This document shows positions 26,481 to 34,672 of a stretch of 64,000 bases of DNA, in pieces; position 1 is the stretch's first letter, and the number at the start of each line of letters is the position of its first letter. The stretch spans positions 18,894 to 82,893 of the forward strand of contig JAIQFP010000024.1 of NCBI GenBank assembly GCA_020073165.1, given 5' to 3'. The position numbers were made by a program, and so were the translations under genes. This stretch comes from Terriglobia bacterium. GTDB lineage: Bacteria > Acidobacteriota > Terriglobia > Terriglobales > Acidobacteriaceae. The notes under the pieces are model-generated. The model saw nothing but the letters and a program-made list of their open reading frames with translations, had not been told where the DNA came from and made no database searches.

Positions 26481-27034
26481 CGACTGTCCGGCTGCGGCAG
26501 GGCAAGCAGGGTCCACTTGTCCGCAGCGCTCCATTCCCGCTCGAAGGTCGAGCGGTCCTGTTTGAGCAGCTTGCGCTGCGCGGGATCGTTCACCAGCACC
26601 AGTCCCTGGTCCCAGTCCAGTCCGGTGACGACTACGTAGTGCAGTGGCGCGTTCCGGGCGGCGGGCTTCAGCGCAACAATCAGCGGACGGTCTTTCTCCA
26701 GGTGTTCCTTGAGGTCCGCCCACTCGCCGCGAAATGCAAACGTGCGGTACCCCTGCTGCTGGAAATACTTTTCCAGGTCAGATGCGTAGACGCCATTCGC
26801 CGGGCGGGAGAACAGGGCACGCTGGATCTGGGCGGCGTCCGCGCTTTGGTCCACGGGCCGCCCTTGCTGGCGCGCCCAGTACTGCATCACCATGGCGATG
26901 CTGGCCGAGCCGCAGCCGTCCTTCTCCTGCCTCATGAAGGGAACATCGAGCCAAACGCCCGAGGGTCCCTCGGCGAGGAGAGACCCGCACAGGACGAGGC
27001 AGGCACCCAGTATGCGCGCCGCGCGAGGAAGCAT
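26477..27034 (-). CDS. C39-like cysteine peptidase, exported (PA2778 type)
   Basis: 185 residues with a signal peptide (RILGACLVLCGSLLA). The papain-like C39 motifs are present: catalytic Cys in EKDGCGSASIAMVMQYWA, His in LHYVVVTGLDW, and the third residue in LVNDPAQRK. It resembles the PA2778-family cysteine peptidases that occur with PA2779-family proteins. In Pseudomonas the peptidase and TPR parts can be in one protein; here TPRs are in the next gene. No transporter domain is fused, unlike bacteriocin-processing C39 exporters. It sits 7 bases after the PA2779-like gene and overlaps the TPR-barrel gene by four bases. Confidence 0.85.
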   Translation of the reverse strand: MLPRAARILGACLVLCGSLLAEGPSGVWLDVPFMRQEKDGCGSASIAMVMQYWARQQGRPVDQSADAAQIQRALFSRPANGVYASDLEKYFQQQGYRTFAFRGEWADLKEHLEKDRPLIVALKPAARNAPLHYVVVTGLDWDQGLVLVNDPAQRKLLKQDRSTFEREWSAADKWTLLALPQPDSR

Positions 27035-27041
27035 ATGGGTT

Positions 27042-27446
27042 TTACCGGACGGCGACGATAATCAACACCAACGCCGCGATTGCGAGGATGATGATGATCA
27101 AATCCCGGTCGCTCAGCGTGCCGGCCGCGAAGTCCGCTTGTGCCTTGTTCGCCCGTGCGGCCAGTTGCGCCAGTTCCTGGTCGCTAAGGGTTGAAACGGC
27201 GTTCGTCACTTGTTGCGGGTCCATGTGCGCCGATTTCAGATTCTTTTGCGCCAATTCTGAGGACAGGAACTGCTTGACCGTTTCCAGGTTGCGCTGCCGG
27301 AGTTGGGTAGCAGTCAGCAGCTCGTGGTGCAGATCAGAGGGACTCACTACGTGGACCTGGGCCACCAGGCTGGGCGGAACCGCGAAAATCGTGGCCAGGA
27401 GACAGGCTGTAAGCACCCGGACAGACTGCTTCAGATCGAAACGCAT
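27042..27446 (-). CDS. PA2779-family small exported protein
   Basis: 134 residues from the ATG at 27446, nine bases after GGAGG; an earlier in-frame ATG contains that ribosome site. N-terminal signal (VRVLTACLLATIFAVPPSLVAQ), a helical middle (RNLETVKQFLSSELAQKNL, VSTLSDQELAQLAARANKAQAD) and one C-terminal membrane helix (DLIIIILAIAALVLIIVAVR). This layout is typical of PA2779-family proteins. The function is unknown; its conserved partner is a C39-type peptidase, as found directly downstream here. Confidence 0.82.
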   Translation of the reverse strand: MRFDLKQSVRVLTACLLATIFAVPPSLVAQVHVVSPSDLHHELLTATQLRQRNLETVKQFLSSELAQKNLKSAHMDPQQVTNAVSTLSDQELAQLAARANKAQADFAAGTLSDRDLIIIILAIAALVLIIVAVR

Positions 27447-27625
27447 GTTTCGCAAACCTCCCATAGATTTCCGGCCAGAGGTTGGAAAACATTATACCGT
27501 CCAGTTTGGATGCAAGAAGACGTTCTGGAGTCTTTGGGGACGGTAACACAAACCATAAACAAGGGGTTAGGGAGCTGACATCAAGTCGTCGCACAGGCCA
27601 GGCCCCGCTGGCTGCTCAACTCTGA

Positions 27626-30145
27626 TCACAACTCTTCCACCTTATTCTGTAGCTCCTGTGCGATTCGCTGAGGATCGCTGCCGGGCTCAAAGCGCACGGG
27701 CTGGCCGATCCTGACGGTGATGGTGTGCGGCCAAGCAAACTTCTTTCCTGCCTGCTTCAGCTCAAACAGACCATCAACACGCATGGGGACGATCGGAATC
27801 CGGAGATTGTTGGCCAGCAAACCAATACCGGCGCGAAAGGGAAGCATCTTGCCGGTGGTGGTGTGGCGTCCCTCGGGAAACACCAGCACGCTGTAGCCGC
27901 GGTCCACGGTTTCTCCGGCAAAGGCGAAACTCTGGCGGAAGCCAGCTTCGCGCGGCAAGGGGAACAGGTTGAGCAACGACACGCCCAGCACCCACTTCAC
28001 GCGGTCATAGGCCCGAAGTAAGGAATTGCGCGTGGGTGGCGGCGTGCGTAGGGCCTGGAGCGCCTCGCCACCGGCTGCGGTTGCCAGACGGTGGCGCAAG
28101 CGGGCCGGAAGTGCGGTCAAGACAAACCCCACATCCACATCGCCGATGTGATTGCAGATCACCAGCACGGGTCCGTGCACGCCGCGCAGATTTTGCCGGC
28201 CTACAATTCGCGGCCATCCCAGCAGGAGCACTGCCGGACGCACAAGGAGATAATGGGTGATCAGGCGAATCCAGGTCACTGGCCAGCGCTGCACCCAGCG
28301 AGGATAGTGGTATTGCACGCGCAGCGGTGCAGTGCCCTGCAGCAGGCGTTCCAGGTCACCTACGGTGTTGACCGCAGCGAAGCGAGTTTCGCTGAGATCG
28401 AGCTGGTAGCGATCTTCGAGCGCGCTGAGCAACTCCACGCGGTCGAGCGAACCAAGATTCAGATCGGTTTCGAGGTTCGCATTCGCGGAAAGATGGGCGG
28501 GAGCACGCCCCGTAATGCGCCCGATCAGCTCCGCCAGCGGGCTGGAGGGTGAGACGTCGGAAGGCTTGCTTCCCAGCTTGGCCTGAACGACTTGTTGAAT
28601 CAGGTTGGTGCGTGGTTTTTGAGTGGAGGTGCGGGGAAAATCGTCCTCCGGCCACACCATCCATGCGCGCATGCGCTGGTACTCGGCGAGTGAGTCGTTG
28701 GCTTGCCGTACCACCGCGGCGGCGTCCGCGGCAGGGTCCCGCAGGATGACCACCGCACATGGCTCCGCATTGCCGTTGTGCGGTAGCGCCACCACGCTGC
28801 AGTCTTTGACTTCAGGTTGCCGCCGTAGCGACGCCTCCAGGTCCTCGGGATAAATGTTCATCCCAGCCGGGGTGACGATGACATCTTTCTTCCGGCCCTT
28901 GAAATACAGATTGCCTTCTGCGTCGAGCTCGCCGATGTCGCCGGTGTGATACCAGCCTTCCTCGCGTGCTACCGGACGGAGTTCCTGTCCATTCCAATAG
29001 CCGGAGGCGACCCCGCTGCCGCGCACCAGGATTTCGCCATCGGCCGCCAATTTGACTTCGCGCCCCGCCAGCACCTTGCCTATCGATCCCTTGCCGAGAT
29101 GAAAAGGATGGTTCACGCTGATGAGCGATGTGGTTTCAGTGAGCCCGTACCCTTGTATCGCCGCGTAGCCCAGGCGTCCCCAGAATTCCTCAGTGCCACG
29201 GTCGAGCGCGGCTCCTCCGGAAATGAAGGCCCAGAACTTCCATCCGAATTTGCGATGCACGCGGCGAAACATCCACCAGCGGTGCAGGAAATGCTTGCTT
29301 TCGGCGGCGCGAAAGCGTTTCTGGAAATCTTCGAGGTAGCCTTCATCCTGCAAATCGCGCTCGATCTTTTCTTTGAGTGATTGCAGCATGCGCGGCACCG
29401 CCACCAGTACAGAGACGCGCTCCCGCCGAATGGTGGCGATCACCTCGGCCGGATTCAGCGCCTCCTGGAAGATGACCGTGCCTCCCATCAGTTGCGGCAG
29501 AAAGATCCCGAGGAATTGGCCGAAGACATGGCTGAGCGGCAGCAGGTTGAGGAAGCGCACGGGATGTACGAAGCGTTCGTACTTGAGGTAGTTGCGAATC
29601 TCGGCTTCGAGCGGCGCGATGTTGGCAAGAACATTGCCGTGAGAGATCACCACGCCTTTTGGCTCCGCCGTGGTCCCGGAGGTAAACACAATCTCGAGCG
29701 TGTCCTGGAGATCGCTGGTGGCGGCGGGAAAGGGAACGCGGGAATGCGAAGCCAATGCCCCGGTGAACTCTTCGAGCATGAGGGCCGGGCTGGAAGGCAG
29801 GACGTGTTCACGCGAGCACACCAGCAGCCTGGCGCCGACCTGTTGAAAAACGCGCAGGGCAAAGTCGGTGGTCGCCACGTCGTCCATGGGAACCACCACG
29901 GCACCGCGCAGCGCGCATCCGAAGAATGCGGCCACCCACTGGGCGCAGTTCGGACCCCAAATCAGGACGCGGTCGCCCTTGCGTATGCCTTGCGCTCCCA
30001 GTTCCCGCGCAAACTGGAAGGCGGTTTCCGCGACCTGCCGGTAGCTCCAGCGTTCGCTGCGGTATCCATGGCGCTGTACGTAGGCGCACTCCTGCCCCCG
30101 TCGTATGAAGTTGTCGAGATATTCGGCGAGGGAGTGGCGCTCCAT
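27626..30145 (-). CDS. Acyl-CoA/acyl-ACP ligase, ACP and 1-acylglycerol-3-phosphate acyltransferase in one protein
   Basis: 839 residues from the ATG at 30145. Residues ~1-545 are an AMP-forming ligase: FTSGTTAEPKG at 154-164, GYGLTETT, YHTGDIGELDAEGNLYFKGRKKDVI. Residues ~545-610 form an acyl carrier domain with the phosphopantetheine Ser566 in LNLGSLDRVELLSAL. Residues ~640-839 form a PlsC-type acyltransferase with HX4D (H666, D671 in NHIGDVD) and FPEGRHTTTGKMLPFRAG. The order suggests activation of a free fatty acid, loading on the built-in carrier, and transfer to lysophosphatidate or a similar acceptor. It resembles the Aas/LplT-linked logic but carries its own ACP. It follows the MetR-like regulator by 40 bases. 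Confidence 0.9.
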   Translation of the reverse strand: MERHSLAEYLDNFIRRGQECAYVQRHGYRSERWSYRQVAETAFQFARELGAQGIRKGDRVLIWGPNCAQWVAAFFGCALRGAVVVPMDDVATTDFALRVFQQVGARLLVCSREHVLPSSPALMLEEFTGALASHSRVPFPAATSDLQDTLEIVFTSGTTAEPKGVVISHGNVLANIAPLEAEIRNYLKYERFVHPVRFLNLLPLSHVFGQFLGIFLPQLMGGTVIFQEALNPAEVIATIRRERVSVLVAVPRMLQSLKEKIERDLQDEGYLEDFQKRFRAAESKHFLHRWWMFRRVHRKFGWKFWAFISGGAALDRGTEEFWGRLGYAAIQGYGLTETTSLISVNHPFHLGKGSIGKVLAGREVKLAADGEILVRGSGVASGYWNGQELRPVAREEGWYHTGDIGELDAEGNLYFKGRKKDVIVTPAGMNIYPEDLEASLRRQPEVKDCSVVALPHNGNAEPCAVVILRDPAADAAAVVRQANDSLAEYQRMRAWMVWPEDDFPRTSTQKPRTNLIQQVVQAKLGSKPSDVSPSSPLAELIGRITGRAPAHLSANANLETDLNLGSLDRVELLSALEDRYQLDLSETRFAAVNTVGDLERLLQGTAPLRVQYHYPRWVQRWPVTWIRLITHYLLVRPAVLLLGWPRIVGRQNLRGVHGPVLVICNHIGDVDVGFVLTALPARLRHRLATAAGGEALQALRTPPPTRNSLLRAYDRVKWVLGVSLLNLFPLPREAGFRQSFAFAGETVDRGYSVLVFPEGRHTTTGKMLPFRAGIGLLANNLRIPIVPMRVDGLFELKQAGKKFAWPHTITVRIGQPVRFEPGSDPQRIAQELQNKVEEL

Positions 30146-30185
30146 GGTGGAGATGGTAGCAACCTCAGGGGGCTTTCCGCGATTC

Positions 30186-31109
30186 TCAACCAGCGCGCAG
30201 CCGGCGTGCCTGCTGGGGAGCAAAGCCGGTCAACAGGTTCAGGAACTCTGCCAGGTAAGGCGGCGTGGGCTGGTTGCGCAGGGTGACGGCGCACCATTGC
30301 CGTCGAAATCCGCGGCTGCTCAGGGGCCGGGCCACGATTCTCCCCCGCTCCACATCGGGTGTAATCGCCCAGCGGGCAAGGAAGCCGATGCCGGTGCCGG
30401 CTGCGGCCATTTCGACGATCGCCTCCGTCAACGGCACTTCGAGCACGCGTTTCGGGACCACGCCGGCGGGGGCCAGGACCTTCATCAGCAACGTGCTCTC
30501 TTCCCGCGGCGGGTAAATCATTACGGTCTCGTTAGCCAGGTCGCGGGGCCGGATGTACTGGGAAGAAGCCAGGGGATGGCTGGGCGACATGACCAGCATG
30601 ACTTCGTCTTCGAACATGGGGGTGAGGCGCAGGCTTCGGTTGCGCGGCGGACAAGTCATGATGGCCAGGTCCAGCCTGCCTTCCAGCAGGGCGTCCGCCG
30701 GCTGCGAGGTAGCGCCGGCATCGATGCTCACGTCCACCTGGGGAAACTTACCGTGGAATTTCTTCAGCAGCGGCGGCAGCCAGTGGTAACAGGTGTAGCA
30801 CTCGGTGGTCAGACGAATCACGCCCCGGGTCCCGCCATTCAGGCCGTCAATCCGGGTCTCCGCGTTGCGCAGTTCCTGCAATACTTTGCGGGCGCAAATC
30901 ACCAATTGCTCTCCTGCCGGGGTGGGAATCATTTTCTTGCCCAGGCGCAGAAACAGCGCCGTGCCCAGCTTCTCTTCCGCATCGCGGAGCTGGTGACTGA
31001 GCGCGGATTGGGTGAGGTGCAGCCGCCGGCCGGCTCCGGTGATGCTGCCTTCCCCGGCAACAGCGTCCAGCAGTTTCAGATGGCGAATTTCCAGCCTTAC
31101 ATCGTCCAT
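30186..31109 (-). CDS. MetR-like LysR-family regulator
   Basis: 307 residues. The HTH (LEIRHLKLLDAVAGEGSITGAGRRLHLTQSALSHQL) and the effector-domain motif TTECYTCYHWLPPLLKKFH closely follow MetR, the homocysteine-responsive activator of methionine genes. There are no methionine genes nearby; the downstream gene is the acyl ligase fusion and the divergent gene encodes a small secreted protein. A TGAG-N5-TTCA site in the divergent promoter matches the MetR consensus at all but one base. The true regulon is therefore uncertain. Confidence 0.88.
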   Translation of the reverse strand: MDDVRLEIRHLKLLDAVAGEGSITGAGRRLHLTQSALSHQLRDAEEKLGTALFLRLGKKMIPTPAGEQLVICARKVLQELRNAETRIDGLNGGTRGVIRLTTECYTCYHWLPPLLKKFHGKFPQVDVSIDAGATSQPADALLEGRLDLAIMTCPPRNRSLRLTPMFEDEVMLVMSPSHPLASSQYIRPRDLANETVMIYPPREESTLLMKVLAPAGVVPKRVLEVPLTEAIVEMAAAGTGIGFLARWAITPDVERGRIVARPLSSRGFRRQWCAVTLRNQPTPPYLAEFLNLLTGFAPQQARRLRAG

Positions 31110-31115
31110 AATCTA

Positions 31116-31142
31116 TGAGCATATTTCATTCAAGGGATGAAA
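31116..31142. promoter_or_regulatory. MetR-box-like site and overlapping dyad
   Basis: TGAGCATATTTCA (31116-31128) fits TGAA-N5-TTCA with one mismatch. Overlapping it, TTTCAT (31124-31129) and ATGAAA (31137-31142) form a perfect 6-bp inverted repeat with a 7-base spacer. Both lie seven or more bases upstream of the regulator's start and 68-94 bases upstream of the 31210 gene. Confidence 0.5.
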
Positions 31143-31209
31143 ACAAACAATAATCCTCATGAATGCCGCAGGTCGTCGAATCCTCCATACGTTTCCCCTG
31201 GAGGTTTCC

Positions 31210-31635
31210 ATGAAGCATCTGATTGCACGCACCTTGACTTCACTTTCCCTGGCTGTCTTGTTGCTCGCTGGCGTGGCCCACGCACAGTACGCACAGGTCA
31301 TCAAGGCGAAGGTTCCCTTCGAATTCACGGTAGGCCAACGGACGTTTCCTGCCGGGCAGTATTCCCTGGTGCGCAGCGCGCCTTACCTGCTGGTTCTGCG
31401 CGATGCGCAGGCCCGGGTCCTGGCCATGGTGGTCACCAGATCGACCGAGTCTGCCACGACGCCAGCGTCCGCGAAGCTGGAGTTCTACAACGATGGCGAC
31501 CGTCACATCCTGGTCCGGGTGTGGCAGCAAGGCAATCCCATCGGACAGGAGTTGTACCGGCGGAAGGCAGCTACGGTCGTGGCCCGGCGCCGGACCGCTC
31601 ATCCGGGGGGCTTGGCGAGCGATACCCAACCATAG
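31210..31635 (+). CDS. Small secreted protein (acidobacterial family)
   Basis: 141 residues from the ATG at 31210, five bases after a clear GGAGG. Signal peptide LIARTLTSLSLAVLLLAGVAHAQ, then VIKAKVPFEFTVGQRTFPAGQYSLVR and a beta-rich remainder ending in a basic tail. Short secreted proteins with the KVPFEF..G...PAGxY pattern are common in Acidobacteria; no function is known to me. It is followed 19 bases later by the frameshifted HTH gene, so the two may form one unit. Confidence 0.8.
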   Translation: MKHLIARTLTSLSLAVLLLAGVAHAQYAQVIKAKVPFEFTVGQRTFPAGQYSLVRSAPYLLVLRDAQARVLAMVVTRSTESATTPASAKLEFYNDGDRHILVRVWQQGNPIGQELYRRKAATVVARRRTAHPGGLASDTQP

Positions 31636-31654
31636 CCGCCAAAAGGAGATTGCG

Positions 31655-32196
31655 ATGCACACCGCAAGCAACGGCAGCAACGGCAAGACCCAGGCCCCGG
31701 ACCCGCATGTGCAGGAGGTGGTGCGCTCGGCCGAGCAGGAGTTGTTTCAGCTCCTGCAACGCCACGCCGAGATCATGAAGCGGATCGGCACCATCAAGCA
31801 GACGCTGGCCGGCCTGGCCAACATCTTCGGCGACTCGCTGCTCAGCGACGAGTTGCTGACCTTTCTGGACCGCAAGTCGGCCAGCCGCCAACCCGGCTTT
31901 ACCCGGGCGTGCCGGCTGGTGCTGATGGAATCGGGCGCCCCGCTCGGCGCCCGCCAAGTATGCGAGCACCTGCAGCGCAAGTTTCCCGAACTTCTGGAGC
32001 GCCACAAGGATCCGATTGCGTCGGTGACACGGTGCTCAACCGCCTGGTGGACTACGCCGAGGCGCGCTGCTTTTTGAATGATGGCGGGAGGCGCGTCTGG
32101 GAGTGGATCAGCGAGCGCGCGGACGGAACCCCGGCGGGGCTACTGGTGCACGCCGAAAGCCGCTCCGCAGCCCCGAGCTTGGGCAAGAAGCAGTAG
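31655..32196 (+). pseudogene. Winged-helix-like protein gene broken by one frameshift
   Basis: The ATG at 31655 has AAAAGGAG upstream. The first frame (to a stop at 32077) encodes EQELFQLLQRHAEIMKRIGTIKQTL and a helix-turn-helix-like segment RACRLVLMESGAPLGARQVCEHLQRKFPELL, then reads nonsense after KDPIASVT. Moving one frame at about 32027 restores TVLNRLVDYAEARCFLNDGGRRVWEW and a normal end at 32196, giving ~180 residues. One base is missing from what should read ACC-ACG. It is either a recent pseudogene or a sequencing indel. The intact protein would be a small DNA-binding-like protein with an N-terminal coiled coil. Confidence 0.75.
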
Positions 32197-32290
32197 CCGG
32201 CAGAGACGCGGGCGGTGACGCTGCGCCTCGGCCAACCCTTTGCTTGGCTCAAGAGTCCGCGCACGCGCTCAGACGAAGGTAGGGAAGAAA

Positions 32291-33337
32291 TTATTCCGTG
32301 GGTGCGTAATAGCCCTTTTTGGCATACAGCCGGAATTTTGTTTGAGATGCGGATCCGGTGAGGTGGACCTTGAGCCTACGCCATTTGCCGTCCCGGCTGC
32401 GATTGCTCGGGTAGTAACCGAGAACGTACTGATTACGCAATTCATGGCTGATCCGGGTCACGGCGCGTGAAAGTTCTGAGGAGTCATGCGCAGAGAACAC
32501 GCGGCCCCCGGTTATGGATGTAACTTCGTCGAGCTGGAGAGGCCCGATCTTTTCTTCTGGCCTGCTTGCAAACCTGTCGAACATGCCGATTGCGTACACC
32601 TCCACGCCGGCCTCTTCCAAGAGAGACTTTATGTCGGACTCGGTATACCGGCTATGGTTATCACCTCCGTCGGAAAGCACGACCATCGCCTTCCTTTGAT
32701 AATGCGAGTTCTCGAGTTCCGTTATGCCGAGATACATACTATCCCACAACGCCGTGAAGCCGTCCGGCTGAAGTGCGTCCACTGTCCCCTGAATTTCGCT
32801 CAGGGGGTCATCGAAGTGGAGAGCCACCCGGGGCTGATCATGAATAACAATCAGAGCGAAATCATCCTGCGGATTCGATGTGTTGATGAGTTCCGTGAGA
32901 GCCTTGCGTGCTTCCTGGATTTTCGCGGCCATGCTCGCGCTGGCATCGAGAACCACAACCAAGGATATGGGCTCGTCTACATTGGAGAGGTACCTGACAA
33001 TCTGAGGACTCTTGTTATCCAGCACCGCAAAATTCGCCGGCTCCAGTCCAGTGACCGCTCGATCTGCATGATCCAGAACCGTCACGTTAACCAGCACCAA
33101 GTCGACGTTGGCTCGGACAGTTTGCCGGGTGGGAGCGGGAGAAGCGGGCATTGCGCGCGGCAGAACGTGCACTTCGCTAATACCCACTTGTGCAGCCGCA
33201 TAGCTGGACGCGGCCAGTGTCACAATCACAGCAAACAGAAAGCGTAGAAGCGTGCCGGAGCGAACGAATGCAAGTAATCCTAGCGTCATTCGCGACCGCT
33301 GAATGGCGGGTGACGACTTGGGCCAAGCCATAACCAT
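32291..33337 (-). CDS. VWFA-related secreted protein
   Basis: 348 residues. A signal sequence (LLRFLFAVIVTLAASSYAAAQ) is followed by the acidobacterial VWFA-related layout: VDLVLVNVTVLDHADRAVTGLEPANFAVLDNK, a von Willebrand A domain with the MIDAS motif DASASM, and the second MIDAS elements in DGFTALWDS and VVLSDGGDNHSR. The C-terminal YVLGYYPSNRSRDGKWRRLKVHLTG is typical of the family. It is probably an exported metal-dependent adhesion or binding protein. The start at 33337 (GGAG nearby) is preferred; a second Met 16 codons later is possible. Confidence 0.88.
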   Translation of the reverse strand: MVMAWPKSSPAIQRSRMTLGLLAFVRSGTLLRFLFAVIVTLAASSYAAAQVGISEVHVLPRAMPASPAPTRQTVRANVDLVLVNVTVLDHADRAVTGLEPANFAVLDNKSPQIVRYLSNVDEPISLVVVLDASASMAAKIQEARKALTELINTSNPQDDFALIVIHDQPRVALHFDDPLSEIQGTVDALQPDGFTALWDSMYLGITELENSHYQRKAMVVLSDGGDNHSRYTESDIKSLLEEAGVEVYAIGMFDRFASRPEEKIGPLQLDEVTSITGGRVFSAHDSSELSRAVTRISHELRNQYVLGYYPSNRSRDGKWRRLKVHLTGSASQTKFRLYAKKGYYAPTE

Positions 33338-33443
33338 CCGGACATCTCCACGGGCAAGTTACTTCAGGAGAAATGAAAAAGTACTAAACAGTGCATAAAA
33401 AGGACGTATGCATCAACGGATTTCTATTGATAAATAAGCAAGC

Positions 33444-33509
33444 CATAAAGGAACTACAAGCAAACCATAAAAAGATCATAAAAAGACCGTAAAACCAACA
33501 TGACCAACG
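33444..33509. promoter_or_regulatory. Six phased 11-bp repeats upstream of the response regulator
   Basis: Units start at 33444, 33455, 33466, 33477, 33488 and 33499. The best-matched pair is CATAAAAAGAT and CATAAAAAGAC; CATAAAGGAAC, CGTAAAACCAA and CATGACCAACG are looser, and TACAAGCAAAC looser still. An 11-base direct-repeat period is what OmpR/PhoB-type regulators bind. The array lies 142-207 bases before the 33651 gene in an AT-rich island, so autoregulation by that gene product is a reasonable guess. The rest of 33338-33650 shows nothing else that I can name. Confidence 0.55.
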
Positions 33510-33650
33510 TAACGGGGCTGATAGGATCGAAAGCGGACTTATTCCACAAAGCGAGCGGCGCGAGAGTGGATGGAGTGCAACGGGGAAACGTCGGCCGGGA
33601 AAGACAGGCCTTTTGTCTGACCACACCGACGGCAATGGGGAATTCTGGTG

Positions 33651-34388
33651 ATGTCGACAAAACAATTCAGCGTCTTGGTCGTGGATGATGAATTTTCGTT
33701 ACGCCGAATGCTCCGCACCTCTCTGAGCAACAGCGGCTTTGCGGTCGAGGAAGCCCATACTGCGGAAGAAGCTTTGGAAGTGATGAAGGGGCGGATTTTT
33801 GATCTGGCCTTGCTGGAGATCAATATGCCGGGAATGAATGGGCTCGAACTTTGCCGGGAAATGCGCGCCCTAGGACAGCCGATTGGCATCGTGATGGTCA
33901 CCGCACGCGACGCCGAGAGAGACATGGTCCAGGCGCTGGAGGCGGGAGCCGACGACTGCGTCACCAAACCATTTCGGTTGGGCGAGCTAACCGCCCGCTG
34001 TCACGCCGTGCTGCGGCGCGTTCATGCCGGCCATGCAACCGATGAGGCGTCAATTCGCGCGGGCGACCTGGAGTTGGATCCTGGTCGTCGCTTGTTGCGT
34101 AAGGCTGGCAAGGTGGTGCACCTCACCCCCACAGAGTTCAATCTGTTGGCATTCCTGATGAAAAACCAGGGAATACCGTTAACGCACGCCAAGCTGTTAC
34201 GCACGATCTGGGGCCCGGAATACGGCGAAGAGCTGGAATACCTGCGGTCCTACGTCAGACTGCTGCGCAAGAAAATTGAAAATGATCCGGCACAACCAAA
34301 ATACCTCGTGACGGAACCGTGGTTGGGATATCGGTTCTGCAGTCCTTCGACTTCAGCTTCTTTGCCTGCAAACGCTGGACACCTCTGA
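33651..34388 (+). CDS. Orphan OmpR/PhoB-type response regulator with Glu at the phosphorylation site
   Basis: 245 residues from the ATG at 33651. The receiver domain has acidic D12-D13, the switch Thr in VMVTARD and the Lys in TKPF. The position of the phospho-accepting Asp is Glu56 (DLALLEINMPGMNG). The C-terminal winged helix is normal (LTPTEFNLLAFLMKNQG, YVRLLRKKIENDP, VTEPWLGYRF). There is no histidine kinase next to it. Asp-to-Glu at this place often mimics phosphorylation, so the protein may be constitutively active or governed by its amount. Phased 11-bp repeats lie upstream. Confidence 0.9.
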   Translation: MSTKQFSVLVVDDEFSLRRMLRTSLSNSGFAVEEAHTAEEALEVMKGRIFDLALLEINMPGMNGLELCREMRALGQPIGIVMVTARDAERDMVQALEAGADDCVTKPFRLGELTARCHAVLRRVHAGHATDEASIRAGDLELDPGRRLLRKAGKVVHLTPTEFNLLAFLMKNQGIPLTHAKLLRTIWGPEYGEELEYLRSYVRLLRKKIENDPAQPKYLVTEPWLGYRFCSPSTSASLPANAGHL

Positions 34389-34672
34389 GCAGCCTGATCT
34401 ACGACGGCAGGAGTGGCGCCAACTCCTTCTTCTTCGCTCGCTGCCAATAAAACGCCCCGTCATTCAAATCGCTTATTGACACTATAAGAATTTCGAGTGC
34501 CGTCTTTACGCGCAATTTATGGGTCTTTCATGCGCTTTTCACGCCTCAGCGTCTACCTTCTTTCGCACTGTGACTCGCCATGATTGATCGCTCTGCCGCC
34601 CCGAGTGAAAGGGAGACAGGCAGCGCGCGCCTGCACCGAATTCGCGAGCACAAGCATTAGGAGGACTGCCCG

